A DNA stretch of 64,000 nucleotides from Zhaonella formicivorans (GCF_004353525.1 NZ_CP085524.1:1274142-1338141), one strand, 5' to 3'; positions 43,550 through 52,026 are shown, counted from the stretch's first letter. Notes: a model not told the origin generated them from the letters alone. Numbers and translations are program-made.

Positions 43550-44251
43550 TTATAGATCCAAAGGGTTAGAAACAGCGAGCATCTCTTTGCTAAAAAATGC
43601 TTCGCCGTATTTAACCCCGATCAAAGAGCCAAAATACCTGTTCCTAGCTTCCAGCACCTCTAAAAAGCTGCCCGTATTCAAACCGGTCGTACGCAACCGG
43701 TTCTCGTCAAATTGGGAATGGTGGGCCTGTATTGCCCGCAATTTAAGCTCAAAGTAGGGAGAAATATCAACTACAAAGCTAGGCTTGGCATGATAATGGT
43801 TTAAATAATAATAAAACAGACGCTTGGGCCGGTAAGGTTTTAATTCAGGATAAAATTTCCACAATCCGGCGCTAAAAAAAGCTTCGGCTACAAGCCTGCT
43901 GCAATTGACATGGTCAGGATGCCTGTCCTGCCAAAAAGGCGCCACAATCACTTTAGGCCTGCCCTGTCTTATAACTTTCACTACCTCCTGCAAGTTAACC
44001 TCGTTGATTTGAACATTTCGGTCCGGGATTCCCAGGTTTACCCGCCAGGTCACGCCTAGAATTTCTGCCGCTCGGGCAGCCTCCTCTGCCCGCTCTTCTA
44101 CAGTGCCGGTGCTGGCCATTTCTCCTCTGGTCAAATCAACTATACCAACCCGCATCTTTCTTTTTAGGGTAGATGCAATGAGTCCGCCACACCCAATTTC
44201 CACATCGTCCGGATGAGCTCCAAAAGCAATTAAATCAACTTGTTCGATCAT
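43550..44251 (-). CDS. bshB1: Bacillithiol biosynthesis deacetylase BshB1
   Basis: 233 residues from ATG 44251 (GGGAG upstream; upstream TTG codons are weaker). PIG-L/LmbE fold: zinc site AHPDDVEIGCGGLIA near the start, LTRGEMASTGTVEERAEEA, then DRHPDHVNCSRLVAEAFF, the third zinc ligand. BshB1-specific extensions are YYYLNHYHAKPSFVVDISPYFELKLRAIQAHHSQF. It deacetylates GlcNAc-malate to GlcN-malate, step two of bacillithiol synthesis. The bshC gene ends 5 nt before it. Confidence 0.93.
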   Translation of the reverse strand: MIEQVDLIAFGAHPDDVEIGCGGLIASTLKRKMRVGIVDLTRGEMASTGTVEERAEEAARAAEILGVTWRVNLGIPDRNVQINEVNLQEVVKVIRQGRPKVIVAPFWQDRHPDHVNCSRLVAEAFFSAGLWKFYPELKPYRPKRLFYYYLNHYHAKPSFVVDISPYFELKLRAIQAHHSQFDENRLRTTGLNTGSFLEVLEARNRYFGSLIGVKYGEAFFSKEMLAVSNPLDL

Positions 44252-44256
44252 CAAGT

Positions 44257-45882
44257 TCAACTCCCTAAAAAAACAAATTTATGGCTAAAATCCCCTAACG
44301 AATTATGCTGCTCCAGCAAGCCCGCGATAACTCCCGCTCCATACTTAAAAAGATAGGGAAACACATTGAAAACTGTTTCTTGTAAACGGTTATACGGATA
44401 CAGGTTGCGCGCAATGTACTCCAGATCCTTTCGTAAGTCTTGATTCTCTCTGCTGTACCTTTGCCAAACCTTATCTTCCAGATATTTTAGCTGGTCCATA
44501 ATCCGTTCTAAATTTTCGCTTTGTAACCCCTGCAAATCATTGTATTTTTCTAGAAATTCCCGGCTAAAGTGGTTTATTTCCCCTGCAATCCGCTCCCGGA
44601 AAAGGCTGAATTTCTCTTTGATTCCTAACTTATCCCGGGCAATTAAAATTTTCGTCATTCTCCCCGTCAAGCCTTGCCAAACCTCCGCCAAATCGGTCAC
44701 TTGGTACCGGTTTAGCATTACTTCCACCTGCGGTTCGACCAAAGTAAAGCTGGCTCTGGGATAAAGTATGGGCATTTCTCCGCCGAAGGCAGCAAAAACA
44801 TTCTTGAGTTGGGCCCAGTAATTGATTTCGCCGGGACCTGCTACGTAAACTGCTGTGGGGAGAAGACAGTCCTGTAAAACCGGCCTTAGGATTACATCGG
44901 GACTTAAGGTTTCCGGATTAAACCGGATCAACTGTTCTATTTCTTCCCTGCTGTATAAACTTTGCCCCGCCCTGAACCCCCCTTCCCAAGCTAAGAGAGG
45001 TTCCCGGTTACCTTGCCTGTAAAGGAAAAGGTGAGTGTGGCTGGACGATTTTAAAACAGCAGGGGTGCAACCGAGCTTTTCAATCAACAGGTTAGACTTC
45101 TCCACTCCCTGGTGAAATTCATCTTGAATTTGCAAAGCTTTTTGGTAGAAAGGCGCTGCCATCCGGCGCAACCCGGGCAGCATCGGATTAAAATAGACTA
45201 AACCGTATTGACTGAATAAACTTAACAGCAAACGACCGAACCAGTCTGCCAAAGTGCTGCTCGCAGCAAGCTTGTCCAGCAGCAGTCCCGCATATGCTTG
45301 CTTAAAAGCCGCATCAATAGTTTGGGACTTGAGTTGTTGCACTAGCCGAAAGCAATGCTCTCCCGTTGAAACTAAGCCAGCGGCAGGGGTACCTGCCGGC
45401 TTGTAAGCAAGGGTCAACCGCTGAATTTTGCCTTCCCTGTTGAGACAAAAGATGTGATTGACCTCCTGATAATCGTGGTCCTCCCCGGCGCTCCAAAAGA
45501 CCGGTACAGCGCGGATATTGTATTTGCTGCGCAAAACCTGGCACAAAAAAACAGCAGTTAACGTTTTGTAAATGGTGAGCAGCGGCCCGGTAAAAATACC
45601 TACCTGCTGTCCGGTAACTACAGCCACTGCGTCTTCCTGGGCCAACTCGGCGATACTCCTTAGTGTCTTGCTGTCAGCACCAAGGCGCCGGTTATCTTCG
45701 TCCAATATTGCGGCTAATTTAGAGCGGTCACCTGTCCACTTTTCCTGCAGAAAACGCACTCTTTTTTCTATGGGGAACTCTGCAGGATTATAGGTAAAAA
45801 GTTCTTGGACACGGTTAAAGTCCTGAACGTACAACCGGTAAATGTCCTTTACCGCAGGAAAAGCAACTGGTCGACTCCACAT
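44257..45882 (-). CDS. bshC: Bacillithiol biosynthesis cysteine-adding enzyme BshC
   Basis: 541 residues, the full family length. The Rossmann-like core has VAVVTGQQVGIFTGPLLTIYKTLTA and VPVFWSAGEDHDYQEVNHIF, followed by YVAGPGEINYWAQLKNVFAAFG and a long coiled-coil region (about 385-470). BshC adds cysteine to GlcN-malate to give bacillithiol. The nearby mraZ matches the bshC-mraZ neighbourhood of Bacillus. bshA is not in the window. Confidence 0.95.
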   Translation of the reverse strand: MWSRPVAFPAVKDIYRLYVQDFNRVQELFTYNPAEFPIEKRVRFLQEKWTGDRSKLAAILDEDNRRLGADSKTLRSIAELAQEDAVAVVTGQQVGIFTGPLLTIYKTLTAVFLCQVLRSKYNIRAVPVFWSAGEDHDYQEVNHIFCLNREGKIQRLTLAYKPAGTPAAGLVSTGEHCFRLVQQLKSQTIDAAFKQAYAGLLLDKLAASSTLADWFGRLLLSLFSQYGLVYFNPMLPGLRRMAAPFYQKALQIQDEFHQGVEKSNLLIEKLGCTPAVLKSSSHTHLFLYRQGNREPLLAWEGGFRAGQSLYSREEIEQLIRFNPETLSPDVILRPVLQDCLLPTAVYVAGPGEINYWAQLKNVFAAFGGEMPILYPRASFTLVEPQVEVMLNRYQVTDLAEVWQGLTGRMTKILIARDKLGIKEKFSLFRERIAGEINHFSREFLEKYNDLQGLQSENLERIMDQLKYLEDKVWQRYSRENQDLRKDLEYIARNLYPYNRLQETVFNVFPYLFKYGAGVIAGLLEQHNSLGDFSHKFVFLGS

Positions 45883-45936
45883 TCTCCCATCCCTTTCACT
45901 TGTCAGTAAACATCTTAAACACCGAAAACCGCCTCA

Positions 45937-46035
45937 AAAATAACTGTAATGTTTACGTCCTTTCGCTCCCACTGTCTGAATCAAGAGCACCAACTTCAAG
46001 CCGATAGCTGATGGCTGATAGCTGACGGCAGATAG
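45937..46035. repeat. Short repeat C relative plus heptamer array
   Basis: 45937-45995 (GTTTACGTCCTTTCGCTCCC, TGTCTGAATCAAGAGCACC) is about 85 percent identical by eye to 30561-30617 and 49424-49482. It is followed by heptamers (GATAGCTGATGGCTGATAGC) up to the sfsA stop codon, whose TAG is the first TAG of the array on the minus strand. Confidence 0.7.
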
Positions 46036-46734
46036 CTAAACAACTACAGGAATTTCCCCCAACAAAGTCATTCCCTTTGGATCTACAGCGCATTTATAAG
46101 CATAGGCTTCCACACCGCTTTTTAATGCCAAACGCAGAGCGCGTCCAAATTCCGGATCAGTTGCATCGTTAGGCGAAAAATGCTGTGCGTCCCGGCGCTG
46201 TACTACAAAAATTATTATACATCTAAACTCATTTTCCCTGGCAGCAATAAGCTCCAGAAGGTGCTTCCTGCCCCGCTCCGTGGGTGCATCGGGGAAGCGA
46301 GCCCGGCCCCTTTCCACAAGCGTAACGGATTTTACCTCAATTAAGCAAGGTGGTTTCCCTGGCAGAAAAAAATCAAACCTGCTGGCCCCATAAGTATATT
46401 CCGGCTTTATTTCCCCGTAACCTGAAAGCCGGTGTAAATATTTCATTTCCAAAGCCCGCCGCACAATTGCATTGGAAAGGCGGGAGTCTATAGCCACCAG
46501 AGAGTTTTCATAATTAACCATAGCAAGCTCATAGGAAGTTTTTCTGCCTGCTGCCTTTTTTTCAATAAGCCATACTTTGGCCCCCGGAACCAGCAGTTCC
46601 AACATTCGCCCCGAGTTTGGCACGTGGGCCAGGGCCTCTTTGAAACCGACACTTACTTTGGCTAGAAAGCGGTTCAGCCTGACCAAAAATACCCCTTTAA
46701 CCATTTTTTCTACGGGAAATGAGATTCTAATCAT
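46036..46734 (-). CDS. sfsA: SfsA-family DNA/RNA nuclease
   Basis: 232 residues. OB-like N terminus (GVFLVRLNRFLAKVSV, LEAHVPNSGRMLELLVPGAKVWL) and a nuclease-like half with RFDFFLPGKPPCLIEVKSVTLVERGRARFPDAPTERGRKHL and FVVQRRDAQHFSPNDATDPEFG, all SfsA signatures. The D...EVK motif resembles PD-(D/E)XK nucleases. Its cellular role is not clear (named for sugar fermentation stimulation). The stop codon derives from the adjacent heptamer array. Confidence 0.95.
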   Translation of the reverse strand: MIRISFPVEKMVKGVFLVRLNRFLAKVSVGFKEALAHVPNSGRMLELLVPGAKVWLIEKKAAGRKTSYELAMVNYENSLVAIDSRLSNAIVRRALEMKYLHRLSGYGEIKPEYTYGASRFDFFLPGKPPCLIEVKSVTLVERGRARFPDAPTERGRKHLLELIAARENEFRCIIIFVVQRRDAQHFSPNDATDPEFGRALRLALKSGVEAYAYKCAVDPKGMTLLGEIPVVV

Positions 46735-46761
46735 TATTGCTCCTTACTGAAAATAGTCTAC

Positions 46762-46788
46762 AAAAAAAACGCCCCTTCTTGAGAAGCG
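46762..46788 (-). terminator. Terminator downstream of the small zinc protein
   Basis: The minus strand has CGCTTCT and GGGGCG-side arms (with G-T pairs) around CAAGA, then eight T. It lies between the sfsA start and the small gene at 46790-46942, and ends the latter. Confidence 0.75.
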
Positions 46789-46789
46789 C

Positions 46790-46942
46790 TTACCAATAAC
46801 CCCACTGGGACCTTTGATGCCGCTGGTAACAAGTTTTACAAAGGGATTTGCTGCCCCAAATTTCATACACCTGCAGCAGCTTTTGCTTACGGTACGGTTT
46901 GCCGCACTGCTGACAACAAGCTATTTCCGTAATTTTTTCCAT
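46790..46942 (-). CDS. Small zinc-ribbon-like protein (50 aa)
   Basis: ATG 46942 follows GGGAG by 6 nt. The product (begins EKITEIACCQQCGKPYRKQK, ends CKTCYQRHQRSQWGYW) has two CxxC knuckles (CQQC near residue 11 and CKTC near 37) about 26 residues apart, enough for one zinc. It ends directly at a terminator. Not recognised beyond the zinc-ribbon pattern. Longer upstream frames overlap perR and have no support. Confidence 0.75.
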   Translation of the reverse strand: MEKITEIACCQQCGKPYRKQKLLQVYEIWGSKSLCKTCYQRHQRSQWGYW

Positions 46943-47111
46943 GGTTTGCTCCCATCCTGTTTGTTTTGTTTTTATTATCTTATCCCTTATGCCGTGAATT
47001 ATGTGACAGGGAGAACCCAGGGTAGGAAAAATAACTGGGAGACTTACCAATAGCTCCCGCAGGCAGCTAAAAAGTTTCGTGTTACCTGCAAGAAGCCTGC
47101 TACGGGCTTCT

Positions 47112-47504
47112 TCAGTTTTTGGTTTGGCATTCATCGCATAAGCCGTAAAATTCTAAACGGTGATGTGTTACTTTTAAACCCATTTGGCTTGCAACTTCAT
47201 CATTTAATTTGGTTTGTACAGGCAAATCGACGTCGAGCACTTTTCCACATGCCTCGCAGACAAAATGGTAATGGGCTGCCGGATTGCCATCATAACGGCT
47301 GTAGGAACTCCCATAATTCAGTTCACTGATTTCTCCCAATTCTTTTAATACATGCAAATTGCGGTATACTGTCCCCAAACTAATATCAGGTAAGGTTTTG
47401 CGCGCTTTTTCATAGATCCAGTCAGCTGTAGGATGAGTATCAGTATTCTTTAGTACATCCAGAATAACTTTTTTCTGTTTAGTCATGCGACTTCCCAGCT
47501 TCAT
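47112..47504 (-). CDS. perR: Fur-family regulator, PerR type
   Basis: About 130 residues. The winged helix has MTKQKKVILDVLKNTDTHPTADWIYEKARK and ISLGTVYRNLHVLKELGEI. The structural zinc uses CEACGKVLD and CDECQ. The regulatory metal ligands of PerR are all present: His in HPTAD, Asp in SRYDGN, HYH, and the Asp after CGKVL that distinguishes PerR from Fur. PerR senses peroxide through metal-catalysed His oxidation. The start is ATG 47504 (ATG 47510 and GTG 47513 also possible). A candidate box covers its own leader. Confidence 0.88.
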   Translation of the reverse strand: MKLGSRMTKQKKVILDVLKNTDTHPTADWIYEKARKTLPDISLGTVYRNLHVLKELGEISELNYGSSYSRYDGNPAAHYHFVCEACGKVLDVDLPVQTKLNDEVASQMGLKVTHHRLEFYGLCDECQTKN

Positions 47505-47516
47505 CCTCATCACCCT

Positions 47517-47568
47517 TAATAATAATTACTATTTACCATAGTTTATAATTTAGGACAGTATATGTCAA
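47517..47568 (-). promoter_or_regulatory. perR promoter with candidate PerR box
   Basis: Minus strand: TTGACA (47568-47563), 17 nt, TAAACT (47545-47540). Downstream, TAGTAATTATTATTA (47531-47517) matches 12 of 15 positions of the Bacillus PerR box TTATAATTATTATAA and would overlap the transcription start. This suggests autoregulation; binding has not been shown. Confidence 0.6.
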
Positions 47569-47575
47569 GTTAATT

Positions 47576-47938
47576 TTAATTCAGCATAGGGTTGTAACCT
47601 CCTACACTAAACCAACTTTCTACCGATTCTGCCAGGATTTTTTGAATATCGCCCAGCATCCTGGTAAAACGGTATTCAGCCAGCAAAAATTCATTGATAG
47701 CAGGGTTGAGGGATAGAATTTGATAAATCTGTTCCAACTGCACCAGCAACTCTTCATCAACTTCCTGTCCCAAAAGCTGGGCCATTTGTACCTCCCATTG
47801 CTTGCGCCGGTACTCTTCCAGTATGGAAAGATTAGTTTTGTCCTTTTCCATTTTTTCTTTAGCTTTAAGATATTCTTTATATTCCTCTGAAGCCGCCAAC
47901 TCGCGGGCCAGATCGTGGGCCTTATTGTATACTGACAT
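47576..47938 (-). CDS. YlbF/YmcA-family protein
   Basis: 120 residues from ATG 47938 (GGGGGG at 6 nt; an earlier start would overlap it). All-helical: NKAHDLARELAASEEYKEYLKAKEKMEKD, LSILEEYRRKQWEVQMAQLLGQEV, SLNPAINEFLLAEYRFTRMLGDIQKIL, the com_ylbF pattern. In Bacillus, relatives form the Y-complex that affects RNase Y, competence and sporulation. The gene lies just upstream of the perR promoter and is likely a separate unit. Confidence 0.85.
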   Translation of the reverse strand: MSVYNKAHDLARELAASEEYKEYLKAKEKMEKDKTNLSILEEYRRKQWEVQMAQLLGQEVDEELLVQLEQIYQILSLNPAINEFLLAEYRFTRMLGDIQKILAESVESWFSVGGYNPMLN

Positions 47939-48079
47939 TACCATCCCCCCAATTGCTTTAAACGCTTAGCTGATTGTTATTCTACCCGGGCAAGTCAAAA
48001 TCCTGCTACACCGCATAATAGCTTTTCCAGGGGGCAAGCTAAAAATGATCCTAAAACTAGCGATATGGAGGTAAGGATT

Positions 48080-48238
48080 TTGCAAAAAGGTGAAATTCCC
48101 TGGATCTATAACGAAGCTTTTGAACCCCATCATTTTTCATTCACTGCCGACGAAAGCCAACCCATGGACATGGACAAGGAAGAAGCGGCATCTCCTGAAG
48201 CTGAAGATTATCGGGGTTTTACTTTCGAAGTATTTTAA
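48080..48238 (+). CDS. Small acidic protein (52 aa)
   Basis: TTG 48080 follows GGAGGT by 7 nt and opens a frame to TAA 48238. The product starts QKGEIPWIYNEAFEPHHF and ends YRGFTFEVF; 12 of 52 residues are Asp or Glu. It is a plus-strand gene convergent with the P-loop gene and ends at the terminator at 48244. I do not recognise the family. The strong ribosome site, the ordered termini and the terminator support expression. Confidence 0.6.
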   Translation: MQKGEIPWIYNEAFEPHHFSFTADESQPMDMDKEEAASPEAEDYRGFTFEVF

Positions 48239-48243
48239 ACAAA

Positions 48244-48280
48244 GGGCCTCTACCTCGAAAAAGGTGGAAGCCCCTCTTTT
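48244..48280. terminator. Bidirectional terminator of two convergent genes
   Basis: Stem GGGCctctACCT / AGGTggaaGCCC with a CGAAAA loop, then TCTTTT on the plus strand. On the minus strand it covers the last codons of the P-loop gene and is followed by TTTGTTTAAAA. Confidence 0.75.
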
Positions 48281-49353
48281 GAAATCCGGTCCTTTTGCAA
48301 AATTTGCTGCAGCAAGTTTTTCCCGCCGTCCTGCATTACATCAAAAACCGGAACCCCAATGTTTTCCCGCATACTTTGGAGCAGAAGCTGTTTATCAACG
48401 TAAGCCGGTTCATAGTCGTTGGCCTCGTAGCGATAACGAGGATAAAAAGGGTTAACGGTTATTGCCAGCAATTCTACTTGCTGCTTCAACAGCACCTTGA
48501 TGCCATGCTTTTGAAGAGTCCTTATATACTGGTAACTTTGGGTTACATTGCCCGAAATAAGAATCTTGATAGGGTCCGCAAAAACCAAAGCAGGTTTACT
48601 GTCCTGCTCCAACAGGAATTTAACCAACTCGGGCCAGCACTTTTCCCCCACCACACCGGGAATATATACAAAGGCCGTTTTGGGCTGCCAATGGAGATAA
48701 AGTTCCTGAATATCCTGCTTATCAATTAAAAAAGCTACCGGGCTTTCTATGATTTTTCCCCTGGCAGTCACAAAGGTAACGCTATTGTAACCCTGCAAAG
48801 AGCGGCCCTGGTAAGAACCCAAGCTACAAACGCCGCTAATGGCGCCGGTTTCTTCAACGAGCCTTCCTATGTCCGGTTGCCTGGCAGCACCGGTAGCCAG
48901 GATAAAGCCATCTGTTTCCACCATGGGGGCCATCCTGTTTAAGGCGCCATCTACCAGAATTAACCGGGCCTCCAATTCTTGCAATTTAGCAATAACAGTG
49001 CGCAGTTGACTGCTTTTGTTTGGTCCCGCTATTAAAACCTGGCCTTGTTCCTTTACCCTGGCGTACACAATTCTGCCCAAAGGAGTTAACATATTTGTAG
49101 TTTCAATGATTTCCAATCTGGCTGTACTGACCTTTAAGCAGCGCTCAGCCGTAGCAACCAATTGTCCCGGCAACAGGGTTAAGCGCGGTTTTGGCAATCC
49201 GGTTACGTTATCTATCCGTTCCCCGTCATACCCGATGCTTGTTAGACCAAACATCATGTCTTTTTTATTCAGTTCGTCAATAATGCTGGAAGTGGTTGTT
49301 GTCTTACCTGTGTTTTTTGCCGTACCTGCGATACCAATAGCCATAGAATGCAT
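48250..49353 (-). CDS. P-loop protein, possible reactivase of a B12-dependent mutase
   Basis: 367 residues. The Walker A is IAGTAKNTGKTTTTSSI (about residues 8-24), of the type with extra Lys seen in MinD-like/DRTGG-type NTPases; LILVDGALNRMAP serves as Walker B. The C-terminal half is less conserved. The pattern GTAKNTGKTT resembles, from memory, the KamB-type reactivase that restores lysine 5,6-aminomutase. It lies 500 bp downstream of a cobalamin-dependent mutase on the same strand, which fits. No MutS-like partner (KamC) is present. The P-loop is certain; the reactivase role is inference. Confidence 0.6.
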   Translation of the reverse strand: MHSMAIGIAGTAKNTGKTTTTSSIIDELNKKDMMFGLTSIGYDGERIDNVTGLPKPRLTLLPGQLVATAERCLKVSTARLEIIETTNMLTPLGRIVYARVKEQGQVLIAGPNKSSQLRTVIAKLQELEARLILVDGALNRMAPMVETDGFILATGAARQPDIGRLVEETGAISGVCSLGSYQGRSLQGYNSVTFVTARGKIIESPVAFLIDKQDIQELYLHWQPKTAFVYIPGVVGEKCWPELVKFLLEQDSKPALVFADPIKILISGNVTQSYQYIRTLQKHGIKVLLKQQVELLAITVNPFYPRYRYEANDYEPAYVDKQLLLQSMRENIGVPVFDVMQDGGKNLLQQILQKDRISKEGLPPFSR

Positions 49354-49384
49354 ACTTTTCCACCCCCATTCGCATGTATAAAGT

Positions 49385-49825
49385 GAAGCCTTCAGCCACC
49401 AGCCATCAGCTAGCAGCTATGTAGAAAATAGCATTAACGTTTATGTCCTGTCGCTCCCAGTGTCTGAATCAAGAGCACACTGCTCGTGCGTCATAGGTCA
49501 GGGGACACACCCACCAGACCGTAGGGCTGAGTCGTTAGTCGTTAGCCCTTAGTTCCTGGTATTACCTTGGGAATTGGGTTGTAACTAACAACCAGCAACC
49601 AACAAACTAACAACTACTCCAAGTCAAAACTCAATAAGTTGAAGAATGTCCCCAACACTAATTCTCTTTACAGAGACTCTATGGGTCGTCAAAGCTACCA
49701 ACACAATGGGTTAAATTATTCGTTCTTCTGGTGGTACTGCGATAGCAGCCTGAGTGTCTGCTAGCCCTAGGACAATGCTGGTATAATTTTCAGCTGACGG
49801 CTGAAGGCTGATAGCTGTTGGCTTC
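49385..49825. repeat. Mosaic of repeats in the gap between the P-loop gene and the mutase
   Basis: About 440 bp without a gene. In order: heptamers (49388-49420); a short repeat C relative (49424-49482); GGTCAGGGGACACACCC (49493-49509), paired with GAAGAATGTCCCCAACAC (49643-49660), the same kind of block as is nested in element A copies 3 and 4; tandem GTTAGTCGTTAG and AACAACCAGCAACCAAC-like words (49530-49615); a block related to 14262-14330 in reverse (49694-49765); and heptamers again (49790-49822). Confidence 0.7.
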
Positions 49826-49848
49826 CCTAAAGATATGGTCCCGTGTAA

Positions 49849-51666
49849 CTAAATGGTTGTGACTGTCCCTCTGCCTGCTCTGCCGGGATAGGCCCCTTCC
49901 TCCCTGCTGCCCAGTAAACCGGCGTATATTGCCTGCACAAAATCTCCTGTCTGCAACACTTCTTGCAGTACCTTTTCAATGCCTGCCACTATATCCTGGC
50001 TCCACTCTTCTGCTTTTTTCGTAGGCGCAATCCCGGCCTGGCCAAAGAACCTGAAGCCCTCCATAGTTGCCCGCAAGGTGTCGATTTTAGAGGGCACGGA
50101 AATGGGTCCTCCTGAGTATGCTTCATCGGAAGAAGCAATTGAGATGGCATCTACTTCCAGAGCAGAAGCCAGGCAGGCATGCAGCGCCGTAGTCATGGAA
50201 GACTGCACCCTGTCTTCAGAGTGGGTAAGAAAACCAATAGGTGCACCCGGCCAAATAGGAGCATCTACAATGGAACGAAGCGCAAAAATCTTGGCTGCGT
50301 TAAAGTCTATGTAGTTATCCTCCATCTGGCCGCTGATCATTACTTCCGGTGAATAGCAGAATAAAGGCTGCAAAATAGGCTTAGCCCCTAAACGCACCGC
50401 CAGATCGGCAACGATCAGCATTCCGGCAAATGCTTTATAAGCAGGAACACCGCACAGTTCTTCATTGGTTACCACGTCAAAGGGCATGTTATACTTAATA
50501 GCATACTTCATGGAATGGTAAGCATCAACTAAAAGCCGCTCCGGATCAGTCCCAGCGCCCAAAGCTCCATAGCAAAAATTGATTTTTGTTAAGTCCGCTC
50601 CAATTTTACCTGCTAAAACTACTGTTTCAGGGGTATTCAGCCCCCGGTGGGCCCTGACCTGCCATAAGGTGCTTTCCTGCAAAGCACCGTGAATCCTGTT
50701 TAAGTTGGCTGGGGTAATTACAGTCCCATCCTCCTGATGAGTCAGGAAACCGTCTAAAAACCCTTCCGTCCTTGCTCCCCAAGAGGGATCAAAGTGAACC
50801 ACGCCGTCCGCTCCCCAAGCCTCACTTACCTGTACATGGCCGATATCAAGGTATGGACACCCTGTGCCATACTGATTGAAAACAATAGGCTTCTTGCGGG
50901 TATGCTGTAATTTTTGAACGGACATCCTGGCTTTCACATCTTCCAGGTACCTTTCTAACCCTTTAACCTCTTCGGGTGTAAAGCGACGGGTTTTGGGATG
51001 CAGTTCTCCCGTCTCGTAGTACTTTCTAGGTATTTCGCCGCACAGTTTGGGATATTCAGCCATAAACTCTTTATTCTCCTGGCGGTTTAGCCAGCGGTTA
51101 ATATCCCACAGTTCATCCCGCACCTTAGCCCTTTCAACACCGGGAGAGGTTTTATTCTCCACCCAGGCCAGGATCATTTTGGAAATTACTTCCAAAAGGC
51201 TGCCAATATTGCTGTGCCTATACTGATAACTATAGCCGGCAGTCATATCCTGCTTTGTTTTCTTAACCTGTACTCCTTCAGTGGATAGTTCCCTGCCTTC
51301 CACAAAGGCAACAGCCTGCTCCACAGTAGTGCCTGGCCCGAAACCGGCATCAAAACCAAGTTCTGCTGCCAGTTCAGGTCGGATAGCCATGCCGCCGATT
51401 CCTAATGTCACCTTTTCCCTGACCCCGGCAGCATCTGCTAAATCAACAAATTTTGCCAATACCTCGGCTACGCCGTATCCCAAAGTACGGCTTAAAAGGA
51501 CAGTATCCACTTTTTTATCTACTATTTCCCGGACTATTTCCTCTGGAGGCAAATCGGGCGGTAATAAAATTGTCTCATGCTGTGCCTCATCTAAACCCCT
51601 CTTAATCATTTTCAAACCAATATCGTGAACAGGATCCAAAGGGGCAAGCAAAACTCTTTTACCCAT
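49849..51666 (-). CDS. Cobalamin-dependent mutase with N-terminal B12 domain, substrate unknown
   Basis: 605 residues. N-terminal B12-binding domain (about 1-125): LDPVHDIGLK (His14 as the expected lower ligand, Gly17), VLLSRTLGYG and LGIGGMAI, the order of base-off/His-on cobalamin proteins; the Asp stands three residues before the His, not two. A helical linker (150-250) leads to a C-terminal barrel (255-600) with FNQYGTGCPYLD, GADGVVHFDPSWGA, KINFCYGALGAG, VTNEELCGVPAYKAF and ASSDEAYSGGP. The two-domain logic is that of glutamate mutase (S and E subunits) in a single chain, but the barrel does not match one known enzyme in my reading. AGGAGG lies upstream; the start overlaps the small gene before it by 8 nt. 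Confidence 0.82.
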   Translation of the reverse strand: MGKRVLLAPLDPVHDIGLKMIKRGLDEAQHETILLPPDLPPEEIVREIVDKKVDTVLLSRTLGYGVAEVLAKFVDLADAAGVREKVTLGIGGMAIRPELAAELGFDAGFGPGTTVEQAVAFVEGRELSTEGVQVKKTKQDMTAGYSYQYRHSNIGSLLEVISKMILAWVENKTSPGVERAKVRDELWDINRWLNRQENKEFMAEYPKLCGEIPRKYYETGELHPKTRRFTPEEVKGLERYLEDVKARMSVQKLQHTRKKPIVFNQYGTGCPYLDIGHVQVSEAWGADGVVHFDPSWGARTEGFLDGFLTHQEDGTVITPANLNRIHGALQESTLWQVRAHRGLNTPETVVLAGKIGADLTKINFCYGALGAGTDPERLLVDAYHSMKYAIKYNMPFDVVTNEELCGVPAYKAFAGMLIVADLAVRLGAKPILQPLFCYSPEVMISGQMEDNYIDFNAAKIFALRSIVDAPIWPGAPIGFLTHSEDRVQSSMTTALHACLASALEVDAISIASSDEAYSGGPISVPSKIDTLRATMEGFRFFGQAGIAPTKKAEEWSQDIVAGIEKVLQEVLQTGDFVQAIYAGLLGSREEGAYPGRAGRGTVTTI

Positions 51667-51916
51667 GGTTAACCTCCTTTACGTGATCATCAACACCCAG
51701 CCAGCCGTATTTATCTCCGGAGCGGTGGACATAAGCTCTGGCTCTAACCCTGACCCCGGGCCCTTCGTGCTGAATAAAAACTACATCAACGTCCTGAAAT
51801 CCTAATTCCTGCATTAAGCTTAAAATCAGGTTTTTGCCCTCCTCGGCATTGCTGCAGACCAAGAAAGTTTCAAGATCCAGCGCATCCATTACTCGATCAA
51901 GAGTTTTTGATGGCAT
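51659..51916 (-). CDS. Small protein translationally coupled to the mutase (85 aa)
   Basis: 85 residues: MPSKTLDRVMDALDLETFLV, then CSNAEEGKNLILSLMQELGF and VDVVFIQHEGPGVRVRARAY. AGGAGG precedes the ATG. The stop overlaps the mutase start by 8 nt, so the two are translated together, as expected of a small subunit or chaperone. It is not OraS-like (wrong length and sequence) and I do not recognise the family. It is the first gene of this two-gene unit; the plus-strand gene starting at 52027 is divergent. Confidence 0.8.
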   Translation of the reverse strand: MPSKTLDRVMDALDLETFLVCSNAEEGKNLILSLMQELGFQDVDVVFIQHEGPGVRVRARAYVHRSGDKYGWLGVDDHVKEVNHG

Positions 51917-52026
51917 CTACAAACCTCCTCTAAGAAAATTTTAAAAAAGTTAATTCTAACCGCTCACATTTTGCTCAGTCCTGAATAAGGTATACACTAA
52001 CCAAACCCTGAAAGGATGTGACTGAC

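Noticed and set aside
49849-51666. Naming the mutase as D-ornithine 4,5-aminomutase OraE or lysine 5,6-aminomutase
   Set aside because: In those enzymes the B12 domain is C-terminal or separate, and the small subunit here is not OraS-like; the sequence does not support a substrate.
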